Below are positions 45,909-55,805 of a DNA stretch of 64,000 bases, piece by piece. A program made the position numbers and the translations under genes. The stretch is taken from assembly GCF_026157035.1 (NCBI RefSeq), contig NZ_JANJZA010000001.1, positions 1,219,001-1,283,000 of the forward strand. The letters are read 5' to 3'. Each line of letters starts with the position of its first letter. Position 1 is the first letter of the stretch. The stretch is from Sphingomicrobium nitratireducens (GTDB lineage: Bacteria > Pseudomonadota > Alphaproteobacteria > Sphingomonadales > Sphingomonadaceae). A model generated the notes under the pieces. That model was given only the letters and a program-made list of their open reading frames with translations, searched no databases and was not told where the DNA came from.

Positions 45909-47195
45909 CTAGCGCTCGCCCACCGGGACGTAGTCGCGCTGCGTCGCGCCGACATAGAGCTGGCGCGGGCGGCCGATCTTCTGCTCGGGATCCGAGATCA
46001 TCTCGTTCCACTGCGCGACCCAACCGGTGGTGCGGGCGAGCGCGAACAGCGCGGTGAACATCTCGGTCGGGAAGCCGATCGCGTTGAGGATGATACCCGA
46101 ATAGAAATCGACGTTCGGGTAGAGCTTCTTCTCGATGAAATATTCGTCGCTGAGCGCGATCTGCTCGAGCTCGCGCGCCACGTCGAGGACCGGGTCGGAA
46201 ATGTTCAGTTCCTTGAGCACTTCCTCGGCAGTCTGCTGCATGACCTTCGCGCGCGGATCGTAGTTCTTGTAGACGCGGTGGCCGAAGCCCATCAGGCGGA
46301 ACGGATCGTTCTTGTCCTTGGCGCGATCGACGTACGACTTGACGTTCTTCGCATCTCCGATCTCGCGCAGCATGTTCAATGCGGCCTCGTTGGCGCCGCC
46401 ATGCGCCGGGCCCCACAGACAGGCGATGCCCGCCGCGATGCAGGCGAACGGGTTGGCGCCCGAGGACCCTGCAAGACGCACGGTCGAGGTCGAGGCGTTC
46501 TGCTCGTGGTCGGCATGGAGGATGAAGATACGATCCATCGCGCGTTCGATGACCGGGTTGACCTCATAAGTCTCGGCAGGGACGCCAAACGTCATGCGCA
46601 GGAAGTTGCCCGTGTAGCTGAGGTCGTTCTGCGGGTAGAGGAAGGGCTGGCCGATCGAATATTTGTAAGCCATCGCCGCGATGGTCGGCATCTTGGCGAT
46701 CATGCGGTGCGAGGCGACCAGGCGCTGCGTCGGATCGGTGATGTCGGTGCTGTCGTGATAGAAGGCCGAAAGCGCGCCGACCACGCCGCACATCACGCTC
46801 ATCGGGTGCGCGTCGCGGCGGAACCCGCGGAAGAAGTGCACGATCTGCTCGTGGACCATCGTGTGGTAGGTGATGGTCTTGGAGAAATCCTCGAGCTCAT
46901 CCTTCTTCGGCAGGTCGCCGTGGAGCAGCAGATAGGCCACTTCCATGAAGGTCGAATGCTCGGCCAGCTGGTCGATCGGGTAGCCGCGGTGGAGCAGCAC
47001 GCCCTTGTCGCCGTCGATATAGGTGATCGCGCTCTGACAGCTGGCGGTCGAGGTGAAGCCTGGGTCGTAGGTGAACTTGCCCGTCTGGCCGTAGAGCTTG
47101 CGGATGTCGATGACGTCCGGGCCGACCGAACCGGGAAGGACGGGATACTGGTAGTCGCCGCCTTCGGTCTTCAGTTCAGCGGTCTTGTCGGTCAT
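45909..47195 (-). CDS. gltA: Citrate synthase
   Basis: A 428-residue hexameric-type (long) citrate synthase condensing oxaloacetate and acetyl-CoA. The N-terminal beta domain ([20 protein letters not shown]), catalytic His in [31 protein letters not shown] and a late conserved [20 protein letters not shown] are all present. The ATG overlaps the gltX stop (ATGA), so it is the second gene of a gltX-gltA operon. Confidence 0.97.
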   Translation of the reverse strand: MTDKTAELKTEGGDYQYPVLPGSVGPDVIDIRKLYGQTGKFTYDPGFTSTASCQSAITYIDGDKGVLLHRGYPIDQLAEHSTFMEVAYLLLHGDLPKKDELEDFSKTITYHTMVHEQIVHFFRGFRRDAHPMSVMCGVVGALSAFYHDSTDITDPTQRLVASHRMIAKMPTIAAMAYKYSIGQPFLYPQNDLSYTGNFLRMTFGVPAETYEVNPVIERAMDRIFILHADHEQNASTSTVRLAGSSGANPFACIAAGIACLWGPAHGGANEAALNMLREIGDAKNVKSYVDRAKDKNDPFRLMGFGHRVYKNYDPRAKVMQQTAEEVLKELNISDPVLDVARELEQIALSDEYFIEKKLYPNVDFYSGIILNAIGFPTEMFTALFALARTTGWVAQWNEMISDPEQKIGRPRQLYVGATQRDYVPVGER

Positions 47196-48616
47196 TCTTT
47201 GGCTCCACTTTGATCGGCAATGCGGGCGAGGGCTTCGTCGCGTCCCAGGAGGACGAGCACGTCGAAGATGCCCGGCGAGGTATTGCTGCCCGTGAGCGCT
47301 GCACGCAGCGGTTGGGCGAGCTTCCCTAGCTTAACCTCCGCCTCTTCCGCAACCGTGCGGATCGCGGCGTCGACACTCTCGAGATCCCAACGCTCGGCAG
47401 CCGCGAGGGCTGCATAGGCGCGCGCGAGCAACGGGCGCGCCTCGTCGTCGAGCAACGATGCGGCTTTCTCGCTCATCGTGAGCGGGCGGGTGACGAACAG
47501 AAAATGGGCGCTCTCGGCGAGCTGGTTGAGGTCCTGCGCGCGGGCCTTGAGTTCGGGCATCGCCTTGAGGAGCAGCGCGCGGCCCGCCTCGTCGTCGAGC
47601 ATCAGCTTTGGCGCGACCAGCTCGACGAGGCGCGCATCGTCGGCCTCGCGGATATAGTGGCCGTTGAGGTTCAGAAGCTTCTTGGTGTCGAAACGCGCGG
47701 GGCTCTTGCCGACGCCGGCAAGGTCGAACCATTCGGTCGCTTCCTCGCGGCTGATGATCTCGGCATCGCCGTGCCCCCATCCGAGGCGCAGGAGGTAGTT
47801 GAACAGCGCTTCGGGCAGGAGGCCCATTTCGTCGCGATAGGCATCGACACCGAGCGCGCCGTGCCGCTTGGACAGCTTGGCCCCGTCGGCGCCGTGGATC
47901 AGCGGGACGTGGGCATAGGTCGGCTCGGGCCAGCCCATCGCGCGGATCAGGGGAAGCTGGCGGAAGGCGTTGTTCAAGTGATCGTCGCCGCGAATGACGT
48001 GGGTGACGCCCATGTCGTGATCGTCAACCACCACCGCGAGCATGTAGGTCGGCGTGCCGTCCGAGCGCAGCAGGATGAAGTCGTCGATTTCCTCGTTTTT
48101 CACCGCGACGCGGCCCTGGACGGCGTCCTCGATGACGGTTTCGCCTTCGCTGGGCGTCTTGAGGCGCACGACGAATGGCTGGCCATCCTGCTCCGCGCCG
48201 GGAGTGCGGTCGCGCCATTCCGAATTGATGCGGAACGGCCGCTTTTCGGCCTGTGCCTTCTCGCGGCGGGCTTGGAGTTCCTCGCTGGTCAGGTAGCAGC
48301 GATAGGCGTTGCCGCTCTCGAGCAGCGCATTGGCGACCTCGACATGGCGCGCGGCGCGCTCGAACTGGTAGGTCGGCTTGTCGTCGCCTAGGAGGCCGAG
48401 CCATTCGAGCCCGTCGTGGATCGCCTCGATCGCCTGCGGGGTCGAGCGCTTGCGGTCGGTATCCTCGATGCGCACGAGATACTTGCCGCCATGGTGGCGC
48501 GCGAAGAGATAGTTGAACAGCGCGGTGCGCGCGCCGCCAATGTGGAGATAGCCCGTCGGGGAGGGGGCAAAGCGCGTCACCACGCCGGGGATCTTGTCGC
48601 TTGCGCTCACGCGCAT
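47192..48616 (-). CDS. gltX: Glutamate--tRNA ligase
   Basis: A 474-residue class I synthetase. The HIGH-type motif is in [20 protein letters not shown] and the KMSKS-type motif is [11 protein letters not shown]. The anticodon-binding C-terminal domain follows (about residues 330-474). The true start may be a GTG or ATG slightly inside the annotated one, since family members usually begin a few residues before [10 protein letters not shown]. It diverges from comEC with 23 bases between starts. Confidence 0.95.
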   Translation of the reverse strand: MRVSASDKIPGVVTRFAPSPTGYLHIGGARTALFNYLFARHHGGKYLVRIEDTDRKRSTPQAIEAIHDGLEWLGLLGDDKPTYQFERAARHVEVANALLESGNAYRCYLTSEELQARREKAQAEKRPFRINSEWRDRTPGAEQDGQPFVVRLKTPSEGETVIEDAVQGRVAVKNEEIDDFILLRSDGTPTYMLAVVVDDHDMGVTHVIRGDDHLNNAFRQLPLIRAMGWPEPTYAHVPLIHGADGAKLSKRHGALGVDAYRDEMGLLPEALFNYLLRLGWGHGDAEIISREEATEWFDLAGVGKSPARFDTKKLLNLNGHYIREADDARLVELVAPKLMLDDEAGRALLLKAMPELKARAQDLNQLAESAHFLFVTRPLTMSEKAASLLDDEARPLLARAYAALAAAERWDLESVDAAIRTVAEEAEVKLGKLAQPLRAALTGSNTSPGIFDVLVLLGRDEALARIADQSGAKE

Positions 48617-48639
48617 TTTCCTCTTGGTTCTGGTCAGTG

Positions 48640-50763
48640 ATGGATTTGGCCAGCGCCCCTAACACGGACGCTGCCGCGTCGCTACCGGGAGACGACACAA
48701 AATTCACGTCCCGGCTGCGCCTGCTCGGGCGGCAGATCGAACGATTCCTCGAGGCCGAGCGGGGCCAGCTCCCGCTATGGGCGGTCGTCCTGTTCGGGAC
48801 GGGCATCGCGCTGTGGTTCGCGCTGCCCGACGCGCACGCGTGGAGCGCGGTGATCGCGGCCGGATCGGGGCTGGGGCTCGCCGGTGTGGCGGTGCCCGGA
48901 CGCACGGGGCGCGCGATGCTGGTCGGCGGACTGCTACTGGCGGCCGGCATGGGATGGATCTGGTGGCGCGCCGAACGGGTCGCAGCACCGCGCATCGAGC
49001 GCGTGTCGGTCGAGCGGTTCGTCGCCGAGGTCGAGCGTGTCGAGCCGCTGGTCGCCAAGAACAAGGTCAGGCTGACGGTGGTGCCCGAGGGTGCCGCGCT
49101 GCCGCCGCGCCTCAGGGTGACGTTGCGAGAAGCGCAGGTCGTCCCGGGGATCGGGCCTGGCGCACGGATCGACGTGCGGGCGCGGCTGATGCCCCCGCCG
49201 ACGCGCGCGCTGCCCGGCGGTTACGATTTCGCGGCCAAGGCGTGGTTTTCTCAGATCGGCGGGGTCGGAACCGCGCTCGGCGAGGTCGAGGTGTTGCGCC
49301 CGGCTCGAGGCAAGTCGATCGACGGGGTGCGCGCCGCGATCGGCGCGCATGTGCGCGAGCGATTGCCCGGGCAGGGCGACGGGATCGCGACCGCGCTTGC
49401 CACGGGCGACAAAAACGCAGTTGAGGACGGGCTCGCGGAGGCGATGAGGCGGGCGGGGCTTGCCCATCTGCTTGCCGTGTCGGGTTTGCATATTGCCGCG
49501 GTCGTGGGGGCAACGATGCTGCTCTCGCTCAAGTTGCTGGCGCTATCGCCGCGACTGGCGCTGTCGACCAACCTCGTGCTCGTCTCGGCCGCCTTCGGCG
49601 CGGCGGCAGGGATCGGCTACACGCTGCTGACCGGCATGCAGGTGCCGACCGTGCGCGCGTGCATCGCGGCGCTGCTGGTGCTGGCCGGGCTGGCCCTCGG
49701 GCGCGACAGTCTCAGCCTCCGATTGGTCGCGGTGGGTGCGCTGCTCATCATGCTGGTGCGGCCCGAGGCGATCGCGGGGGCGAGCTTCCAGCTGAGCTTC
49801 GCCGCGGTGACCGCCATCATCGTACTCCATGCCAACCCGCGCGTCTCGGGCTGGATCGCACGGCGAGAGGAAAGCCTTCCGGCGCGGTTCGGCCGGGGCG
49901 TGCTGGCGCTGCTGCTGACGGGCCTCGCGGTCGAGGTCACGCTGATGCCGTTCGCGTTCTACCATTTCCACAAGGCGGGGCTGTACGGCGTGGTCGCCAA
50001 CCTCTTCGCCATTCCGCTGACGACCTTTGTCGTGATGCCGCTGCTGGCGCTGGCGCTGTCAGCCGATCTCGTGGGGGCGGGAGCGCCGTTCTGGTGGGGC
50101 GCGGGCAAGGCGCTCGATTTGCTCGCGGGGCTTGCGACGACCGTTTCGGGGGCAGAGGGCGCCGTGGCCATGGTGCCGTCGATGCCGACAGTCGCGTTCG
50201 CGCTGTGCGTTGCCGGCGGGTTGTGGCTGTTCGTGTGGCGCGGCCCCGTGCGGCGATGGGGCATCGTCCCCATGGCTGCAGGGCTCCTCTGCACGGCAAG
50301 CGTCGAGGGCCCGGACCTGCTGGTGACGGGAGACGGGCGGCACGTGGCGATCATCGAAGGCGGCGTGCCTGCGATGTTGCGCGCGCGCAGCGGCGACTTC
50401 ACGCGCGACATGTTGAGCGAAGCGGCAGGCTTCGACGGCGATCCCATCGCACTCGACGCCTTTCCGGGCGCGCGGTGCAATCGCGACTCGTGCACGGCAC
50501 GGATCGAGCGGAACGGGCGGCGGCTCGACCTGCTTGCCCTTCGCAGCCGTGATTTCATGCGGTGGCGCGATCTCGTCGCGGCCTGCGCCATCGCCGACGT
50601 CGTGGTGGCCGACCGCAGGCTTCCCGACGCCTGTGCGCCGCGCTGGCTCAAGCTCGACCGGCCCGCGCTCGAACGAAGCGGCGGCATCTCGATCCGGATC
50701 GGCGACGTGCCCGCGCTACGCAGCGTGCGAAGCGAGGGTGGAGAGCATCCCTGGCAACGCTAG
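48640..50763 (+). CDS. comEC: ComEC/Rec2-family DNA uptake channel
   Basis: A 707-residue polytopic protein. An N-terminal DUF4131 region with membrane helices and a soluble OB-like part ([20 protein letters not shown]) leads to the competence domain, with the diagnostic [20 protein letters not shown] and [20 protein letters not shown]. The C-terminal about 170 residues stand where a metallo-beta-lactamase domain usually is, but no HxHxDH motif is present, so the nuclease part looks degenerate. It carries DNA across the inner membrane in transformation. The ATG at 48640 avoids overlap with gltX. Confidence 0.9.
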   Translation: MDLASAPNTDAAASLPGDDTKFTSRLRLLGRQIERFLEAERGQLPLWAVVLFGTGIALWFALPDAHAWSAVIAAGSGLGLAGVAVPGRTGRAMLVGGLLLAAGMGWIWWRAERVAAPRIERVSVERFVAEVERVEPLVAKNKVRLTVVPEGAALPPRLRVTLREAQVVPGIGPGARIDVRARLMPPPTRALPGGYDFAAKAWFSQIGGVGTALGEVEVLRPARGKSIDGVRAAIGAHVRERLPGQGDGIATALATGDKNAVEDGLAEAMRRAGLAHLLAVSGLHIAAVVGATMLLSLKLLALSPRLALSTNLVLVSAAFGAAAGIGYTLLTGMQVPTVRACIAALLVLAGLALGRDSLSLRLVAVGALLIMLVRPEAIAGASFQLSFAAVTAIIVLHANPRVSGWIARREESLPARFGRGVLALLLTGLAVEVTLMPFAFYHFHKAGLYGVVANLFAIPLTTFVVMPLLALALSADLVGAGAPFWWGAGKALDLLAGLATTVSGAEGAVAMVPSMPTVAFALCVAGGLWLFVWRGPVRRWGIVPMAAGLLCTASVEGPDLLVTGDGRHVAIIEGGVPAMLRARSGDFTRDMLSEAAGFDGDPIALDAFPGARCNRDSCTARIERNGRRLDLLALRSRDFMRWRDLVAACAIADVVVADRRLPDACAPRWLKLDRPALERSGGISIRIGDVPALRSVRSEGGEHPWQR

Positions 50764-50816
50764 GGTGGCGAGGGCAACGGTGTTATGCTCCGCGCTTCGA
50801 CAGAGGGAGGCGCGCC

Positions 50817-51092
50817 ATGCCTGAATTCGTGATCGAACGCGACATGCCGGGGGTCGGCAAGCTCGGCCCCGATGAATTGAAGAGCGCCAGCCAGGGAAGC
50901 TGCGCGGTGCTGCGCGAGATGGGCCCGGGAATCCAGTGGGTGCAGAGCTATGTCACCGACGACAAGATATACTGCGTCTATCGCGCCGACGACGAGGCGC
51001 AGATCCGACAGCATGCCGAAACGGCGGGATTTCCAGCCAATTCGATCAGCCGCGTGCGCGCAGTGATCGACCCGACCACCGCCGAAGACTAG
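50817..51092 (+). CDS. DUF4242 domain protein
   Basis: A 91-residue ferredoxin-like alpha+beta protein beginning PEFVIERDMPGVGKL after the Met, with WVQSYVTDDKIYCVYRADDE in the middle, as in DUF4242 (SCO4226-type) proteins. A nickel-binding role has been described for one member; none is claimed here. GGGAGG precedes the ATG at a good distance. It follows comEC by 53 bases and converges with the VOC lipoprotein gene. Confidence 0.85.
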   Translation: MPEFVIERDMPGVGKLGPDELKSASQGSCAVLREMGPGIQWVQSYVTDDKIYCVYRADDEAQIRQHAETAGFPANSISRVRAVIDPTTAED

Positions 51093-51101
51093 CCCCAAGA
51101 A

Positions 51102-51584
51102 CTAGCCGGCATCCACCTCGTTCTCCTCGGCGACTTGGTAGACCGCGATCTCGTTGCCGGCCGGATCGACCGCGTGGAAGCGGCGACCGCCGGGAAAGGC
51201 GAAGATCGGGCGGGTGATGCGTCCGCCCGCCGCCTCGACATCCTCGAGTGCGGCTTCAAGGTCGGGCACGCGAATGACGGGCAGCGGCAATTCGATCTTG
51301 TCCTCGTCGGAGGCGGCCGAGATGCCGATGTCGGTGTCGCCGGTGGTCGTCGCCACGTAGAAGGGCGCGAACTCGGTCATTTCCCAGGCGAAGGCCTGTT
51401 CGTAGAAAGCGCGCGCCTTGGCGACCGCTTCGGCGTCCTTGGCGGGAAGTTCGAAATAGTCGAGCCGGGCCTTGGGCACTTCATTCTCCTGTGTGGTCGT
51501 CTCGCGCGCCTCGTCGTCGGCCGCCGGGGCGCAGGCGGCCAGCGCCAACAAGAGCGCGGCGCCGACGGGAAGCGCGCCGCTCAT
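51102..51584 (-). CDS. VOC (glyoxalase-fold) lipoprotein
   Basis: A 160-residue protein with a lipoprotein signal (GAALLLALAACAPAADDE, lipobox LAAC) and one vicinal-oxygen-chelate domain (YFELPAKDAEAVAKARAFYE... to VDPAGNEIAVYQ). A lipid-anchored VOC protein would face the periplasm. The substrate and metal are unknown; the second-strand metal ligand set is incomplete by eye. The ATG overlaps the lexA stop (TGATG), so it is translated from lexA mRNA. Confidence 0.82.
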   Translation of the reverse strand: MSGALPVGAALLLALAACAPAADDEARETTTQENEVPKARLDYFELPAKDAEAVAKARAFYEQAFAWEMTEFAPFYVATTTGDTDIGISAASDEDKIELPLPVIRVPDLEAALEDVEAAGGRITRPIFAFPGGRRFHAVDPAGNEIAVYQVAEENEVDAG

Positions 51585-52240
51585 CAATAGCGCCGGATGA
51601 TGCCGGCAAGCCGACCCTGGATCCGTACGCGGGCTTCCTCGTAGCGCTGCGGCTCGTAGGACGCGTTGGCAGGGTCGAGGCGCACGGTCGGTCCTTCGCG
51701 GCGATAGGTCTTGAGCGTCGCCTCTTCCTCGTCGACCAGTGCGACCACGATCTCGCCGTCGCGCGCCGTATCGACCTTGCGGATCAGCGCGAAGTCGCCA
51801 TCGAGTATGCCTTCCTCGATCATCGAATCGCCCGACACCTCGAGCGCGTAATGCTCGCCGGGCCCGAGCAGGGCCGCTGGGACCTGGAAACCCTCGGTGC
51901 CCTGCAGTGCCTCGATCGGCGTGCCCGCGGCGATGCGGCCGTGCAGCGGGATTTCCACCACGTCATTGGCGGGGGCAGGAGCGACGTGCATCGCCTTGGC
52001 GGGGGTATCGGTGGCGGTGTCCATCCCTTCGGGAAGCTTGACCACCTCGAGCGCGCGGGCGCGATTGGCGAGGCGGCGGATGAAGCCACGTTCCTCGAGC
52101 GCACCGATCAGGCGATGGACGCCCGACTTGGACTTGAGGTTCAGCGCCTCGCGCATCTCGTCGAAACTCGGCGAAATGCCGGATTCTCCGAGACGGTGAT
52201 GGATGAAGGCGAGAAGTTCCTTCTGTTTGGCGGTGAGCAT
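51584..52240 (-). CDS. lexA: LexA repressor
   Basis: A 218-residue SOS repressor/protease. The N-terminal winged helix has [20 protein letters not shown]. The self-cleavage site is Ala105-Gly106 ([10 protein letters not shown]) and the catalytic dyad is Ser139 (EVSGDSM) and Lys177 (EATLKTYRR). A LexA box and promoter lie just upstream, so it is autoregulated. It ends overlapping the VOC lipoprotein gene. Confidence 0.97.
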   Translation of the reverse strand: MLTAKQKELLAFIHHRLGESGISPSFDEMREALNLKSKSGVHRLIGALEERGFIRRLANRARALEVVKLPEGMDTATDTPAKAMHVAPAPANDVVEIPLHGRIAAGTPIEALQGTEGFQVPAALLGPGEHYALEVSGDSMIEEGILDGDFALIRKVDTARDGEIVVALVDEEEATLKTYRREGPTVRLDPANASYEPQRYEEARVRIQGRLAGIIRRY

Positions 52241-52259
52241 CGGGTCCCCCTAGGCAATG

Positions 52260-52274
52260 GAACGAACGGGGAAC
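52260..52274 (-). promoter_or_regulatory. SOS (LexA) box of lexA
   Basis: GAAC (52260-52263) and GAAC (52271-52274) are separated by 7 bases; on the minus strand this is GTTC-N7-GTTC, the direct-repeat operator known for alphaproteobacterial LexA. It lies 20 bases before the start codon and abuts the -10 element. Confidence 0.85.
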
Positions 52275-52303
52275 ATTTAGGTAACAATGCGAGGCTAAGT
52301 CAA
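52274..52303 (-). promoter_or_regulatory. lexA promoter
   Basis: On the minus strand TTGACT (52303-52298) and TAAATG (52279-52274) are 18 bases apart; the LexA box directly follows. The -35 overlaps the end of trpG. Confidence 0.6.
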
Positions 52304-52887
52304 GTCGTTTCGCGCACGCACTCTTCGAGAAAGGCGCGCAAAAGCGCGTGTCCGTGCTCGCTGGCCACGCTTTCCGGGTGGAATTGGACCCCGTGGGCCG
52401 GTGCGCCCTGGTGGCGCATCGCCATGACCAACCCCTCCTCGTTCCACGCGTTGGCGAGAAGCGGGGGCGCGACGCAGGTGACGGCGAGCGAGTGATAGCG
52501 GGTGGCGTCGAAGGGGCTGGGCAGGCCGGCCAACAGCCCGCTCGCGTCGTGCCGGACACTGGCGATCTTGCCGTGGACGGGCGCGACGCGTGCAACCGTG
52601 CCCCCGCAGGCGAGCGCCAGCGCCTGGTGGCCGAGGCAGACGCCGAGATAGGGGCGTCTGGCCGCGACGCAGGCCGCGGCGAGCGGGACGCTGATTCCGG
52701 CGTCCCCGGGCGTCCCCGGCCCGGGCGAGACGAGGATGCCGTCTGCATTGCTCGCCAATGCGTCCGCGACCGAAAGGCCGTCGGCGCGCACGGTAGTGAC
52801 CGGCGCGCCGAGGCTTTTCAGATAGTCGACGAGCGTGAAGGTGAAGCTGTCGAAATTGTCGACGACGAGGATCGCCGGCGCGCGCAT
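52300..52887 (-). CDS. trpG: Anthranilate/aminodeoxychorismate synthase amidotransferase component
   Basis: A 195-residue class I glutamine amidotransferase. It starts ILVVDNFDSFTFTLVDYL; the triad is complete with the nucleophile in YLGVCLGHQALA and His/Glu in GVQFHPESVAS. It supplies ammonia to TrpE (tryptophan) or PabB (folate). No trpE, trpD or trpC is adjacent, so pabA function is equally possible. It starts 6 bases after the PpiD-like gene ends, so they are co-transcribed. Confidence 0.9.
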   Translation of the reverse strand: MRAPAILVVDNFDSFTFTLVDYLKSLGAPVTTVRADGLSVADALASNADGILVSPGPGTPGDAGISVPLAAACVAARRPYLGVCLGHQALALACGGTVARVAPVHGKIASVRHDASGLLAGLPSPFDATRYHSLAVTCVAPPLLANAWNEEGLVMAMRHQGAPAHGVQFHPESVASEHGHALLRAFLEECVRETT

Positions 52888-52893
52888 CGGGCC

Positions 52894-54840
52894 TTAGTTG
52901 TCGTCCCCGATGATGCGCGAGCGCGTGGCGGCGATCGCCTTCTCGTTGCGGGTGGTGCCGACATCCTTCTTCATCGCCGCAAGCAATTGCTGGCCGATCT
53001 CGGAGGCGAGGGGCTGGCGGAAACTTTCCGCGGTCTGCGTGACGAGACCAGGGCTGGTCAGCGCGTTGCCGGGGGTCACCTTGGCGGCCTTGACGATGAA
53101 GATACCGCGACCTTCGGGGTCGGCGGCCAGCTGGCTCTTGCCCTCGGCGAGGTTGAACAGCATCTGCACCGGCGGGGGCACCTGCTCGCCCATCTGGGTC
53201 AGCTGGATGCGCCGCAGTGTGATCGTGTCGGTCGGGGGAAGAGAGATGCCTTCCTCCTTCTCGACCGCAGCGACCGCGTCGGCGGGGCTGGCGCCGCCCG
53301 CGACGCGCTTCTGGATCTTGAGCGCAATGGTGCGTGCCCGCTTCATCGCCTCGTCGATGGTCCAGTCCTTGGCGACCTGGTCGCGGATTTCGGCAAGCGG
53401 CGCTGGCGCGGCCTCGACCACATCCTCGGGCACGACCATCGCGAAGCTCTCCTTGTCGGCAAGCGTCTCGATCACCGGCTCGTCGTCGGCTTCCATCGCG
53501 AAGCCGGCCTCGAGCGCGGTGCGCAGTCTGGCGGGGAAGCTGTAGTCGGGGTTCGAACGCGCGCGACCGCTGGCGGTGATCAGCGGCGTCTGGACGACCT
53601 CGAGGTCGAACTGCTTGACCGCTTCGGCGAAGCTGGCCCCATCGAGGACCATGTCCTCGATCCGGGTGACGAGGTCGATTAGCGCCTCCTTGCGCTTCTC
53701 TTCGGTCAGTTCGGCGGCGACCTTTGCACGTGCTTCGCCAGGCGAGACACCGCCCTCGGTACGCACCGAATCGACCTTGACCACGTGCCAGCCGAGATCC
53801 GAGCGGATCGGGCCGACCACGCTGCCACCGGCAACGCCGGACGCGAACACCGCGTCGGCGACCTTGTCGCTGGCGAGGTCGGCGAACTGGTCTTTGTCCT
53901 GCGGGCCGACCGAGACGTCGGCGGCCGAATAGCCCTCGGGGCTCACGGCGTCGACGAAGCTGCCCGTCCTGGCAGCGGCGGCGACCTTGTCGGCAGCCGC
54001 CTTGTCGCCGAGCACGACCTGGCTGATCACGCGGATCTCGCGCGAGGAGAATTCGGCGGCGCGATCCTTGAGCGCCTTCTCGATTTCGGCGTCGGTCGGG
54101 ACGATCGCGGCAACCTGCGGCGCGCCGATCGGGGCGATGCGCAGGACACGCTGTTCGGGCACGGTGTAGCGCGCACCATTGTTGCGGTAATAGGCTGCGA
54201 CCTGTTCGGCAGTCGGCTTGAGGCTCGCCTGGAACATATCAGTCGGGACCAGCGCGATCTGGCCTTCGCGTTCCTCGAGAAGCATCGAGGCATAGGGCGT
54301 CGCAAAGCCTGTCGGGACGCGCACTTCGGCGGTGGCCGGGGTGATCAGGAAGCGGCGCAGGAGATCGCCCGCGAGCAGCTTGCGTACCTGTCCGTCGGTC
54401 ATGCGCTGCTGGGCGAGGAATGCCTGATAGGCCTCTTCGCTGAACTTGCCGTCGAGCCCGCGCGCGGCCGGGATTCGCGCGATCTCCGCATCGACCAGTC
54501 GCTTGGACAGCACGAAACCGTTGTCGTCCGCGAACGCGTTGAGCGCGCGGTCTTCGAGGAGGAGTTGCAGAATCGCGTCGAACTCGCCCGCGAGGTCGGA
54601 ATAGTCCGCCTCCGGATTGACCTGGCGCACCTGCGACAGGCGCTGCTGGAGCGCGTCGGACAGGTCCTTGTCGGTGATCTTTTCGTCGCCCGCGCTGGCC
54701 AGCGAGTCTGCGCTGCCGCCGCCGCTGGTGAAGTTCGAGAGATCGGCGAGCGCAAAGGACGCGACGATCAGGAGCAGGAAGATGCCGAGGATGATCGTGC
54801 CGACCGTCGACTTGGACAGGTTGCGAAAGGACGAGAGCAT
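52894..54840 (-). CDS. PpiD/SurA-type peptidylprolyl isomerase, membrane-anchored
   Basis: A 648-residue periplasmic foldase with one N-terminal membrane helix (TVGTIILGIFLLLIVASFAL), a SurA-N-like chaperone part (about residues 40-200), a parvulin (rotamase) domain around residues 240-370 (SDLGWHVVKVDSV near its end) and a long C-terminal helical region. PpiD associates with the Sec translocon and helps emerging proteins fold. The ATG at 54840 matches the family's short N-terminus (LSSFRNLSKS); longer readings are not supported. It diverges from tpiA over 155 bases. Confidence 0.9.
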   Translation of the reverse strand: MLSSFRNLSKSTVGTIILGIFLLLIVASFALADLSNFTSGGGSADSLASAGDEKITDKDLSDALQQRLSQVRQVNPEADYSDLAGEFDAILQLLLEDRALNAFADDNGFVLSKRLVDAEIARIPAARGLDGKFSEEAYQAFLAQQRMTDGQVRKLLAGDLLRRFLITPATAEVRVPTGFATPYASMLLEEREGQIALVPTDMFQASLKPTAEQVAAYYRNNGARYTVPEQRVLRIAPIGAPQVAAIVPTDAEIEKALKDRAAEFSSREIRVISQVVLGDKAAADKVAAAARTGSFVDAVSPEGYSAADVSVGPQDKDQFADLASDKVADAVFASGVAGGSVVGPIRSDLGWHVVKVDSVRTEGGVSPGEARAKVAAELTEEKRKEALIDLVTRIEDMVLDGASFAEAVKQFDLEVVQTPLITASGRARSNPDYSFPARLRTALEAGFAMEADDEPVIETLADKESFAMVVPEDVVEAAPAPLAEIRDQVAKDWTIDEAMKRARTIALKIQKRVAGGASPADAVAAVEKEEGISLPPTDTITLRRIQLTQMGEQVPPPVQMLFNLAEGKSQLAADPEGRGIFIVKAAKVTPGNALTSPGLVTQTAESFRQPLASEIGQQLLAAMKKDVGTTRNEKAIAATRSRIIGDDN

Positions 54841-54995
54841 GTGCGTGAGGCTCGATAGCTGACTTAAAGGAAGTGACGCTTTAGAAGGGGGCAGGGCCAA
54901 GTTCAACCGGAACGCGCCCTTGGATTTCAGTGCATTGCCTGCTAGGCCGCCCGCCAAGTTTTCACAGAACAGTCCGATCGACGGGGAGCGAGGGG

Positions 54996-55742
54996 ATGGC
55001 GCGCCGGAAACTGGTCGCGGGAAATTGGAAGATGCACGGGCTCGGCGCCGATCTGGGCGAAGCCACGCGCATCTCGATGTCAGCGGAAACGCTCGACGGG
55101 GTCGACGTGGCCCTGTGTGTCCCCTTCACGCTGATCGAACGTGCGGTCGAGGCCGCGCCCGGGTTCGCGGTCGGCGGGCAGGATGTCCATCACGAGGAAA
55201 AGGGTGCGTTCACGGGCTCGATCTCGGCGGCGATGCTCAAGGACGCTGGCGCCTCGCTCGTCATCGTCGGCCATTCGGAGCGACGCGAAGCATTTGCGGA
55301 AACCAGCGAGACGGTGGCGGCCAAGGCCGCCGCGGCGCTTGCGGGCGATCTCGACGTCATCGTGTGCGTGGGCGAGAGCCTCGACGTGCGCGAGGCGGGC
55401 AACGCCCTCGAGACGGTTAGCGCCCAGCTGATCGCCTCGCTGCCGGAGACGTTCGACACGGACTGCCTGTCGGTCGCCTACGAACCGATCTGGGCGATCG
55501 GCACGGGCAAGGTGGCCGGGCCCGAGGAAATCGAGGAGATGCACGGTCATTTGCGACGCCAGGTGGCGGCCGCGCGCGGCGAGGAGATCGCCGGGGCCCT
55601 GCGTATCCTTTACGGCGGATCGGTGAAGGGCGAGAATGCCGACACCATCCTCCATCTGTCGGACGTCGACGGCGCGCTCGTCGGTGGTGCCAGCCTAACG
55701 GCAGACCAGTTCGTTCCGATTATGAAGGCCGGCCAAGCCTGA
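54996..55742 (+). CDS. tpiA: Triosephosphate isomerase
   Basis: A 248-residue TIM barrel interconverting the triose phosphates. Active-site elements: KLVAGNWKMHG (Lys), IVGHSERR (His), AYEPIWAIGTGK (Glu) with the flexible loop, and ILYGGSVKGENA. The ATG at 54996 follows GGGGAG/GAGGGG at a normal distance; an earlier start at 54930 adds unrelated residues. Confidence 0.97.
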   Translation: MARRKLVAGNWKMHGLGADLGEATRISMSAETLDGVDVALCVPFTLIERAVEAAPGFAVGGQDVHHEEKGAFTGSISAAMLKDAGASLVIVGHSERREAFAETSETVAAKAAAALAGDLDVIVCVGESLDVREAGNALETVSAQLIASLPETFDTDCLSVAYEPIWAIGTGKVAGPEEIEEMHGHLRRQVAAARGEEIAGALRILYGGSVKGENADTILHLSDVDGALVGGASLTADQFVPIMKAGQA

Positions 55743-55805
55743 CATTCAGCTTGGCGCAAGGCTCGCATGTTATAAAAGACCGCAGATTCAAAGGGAAAGG
55801 GACCA

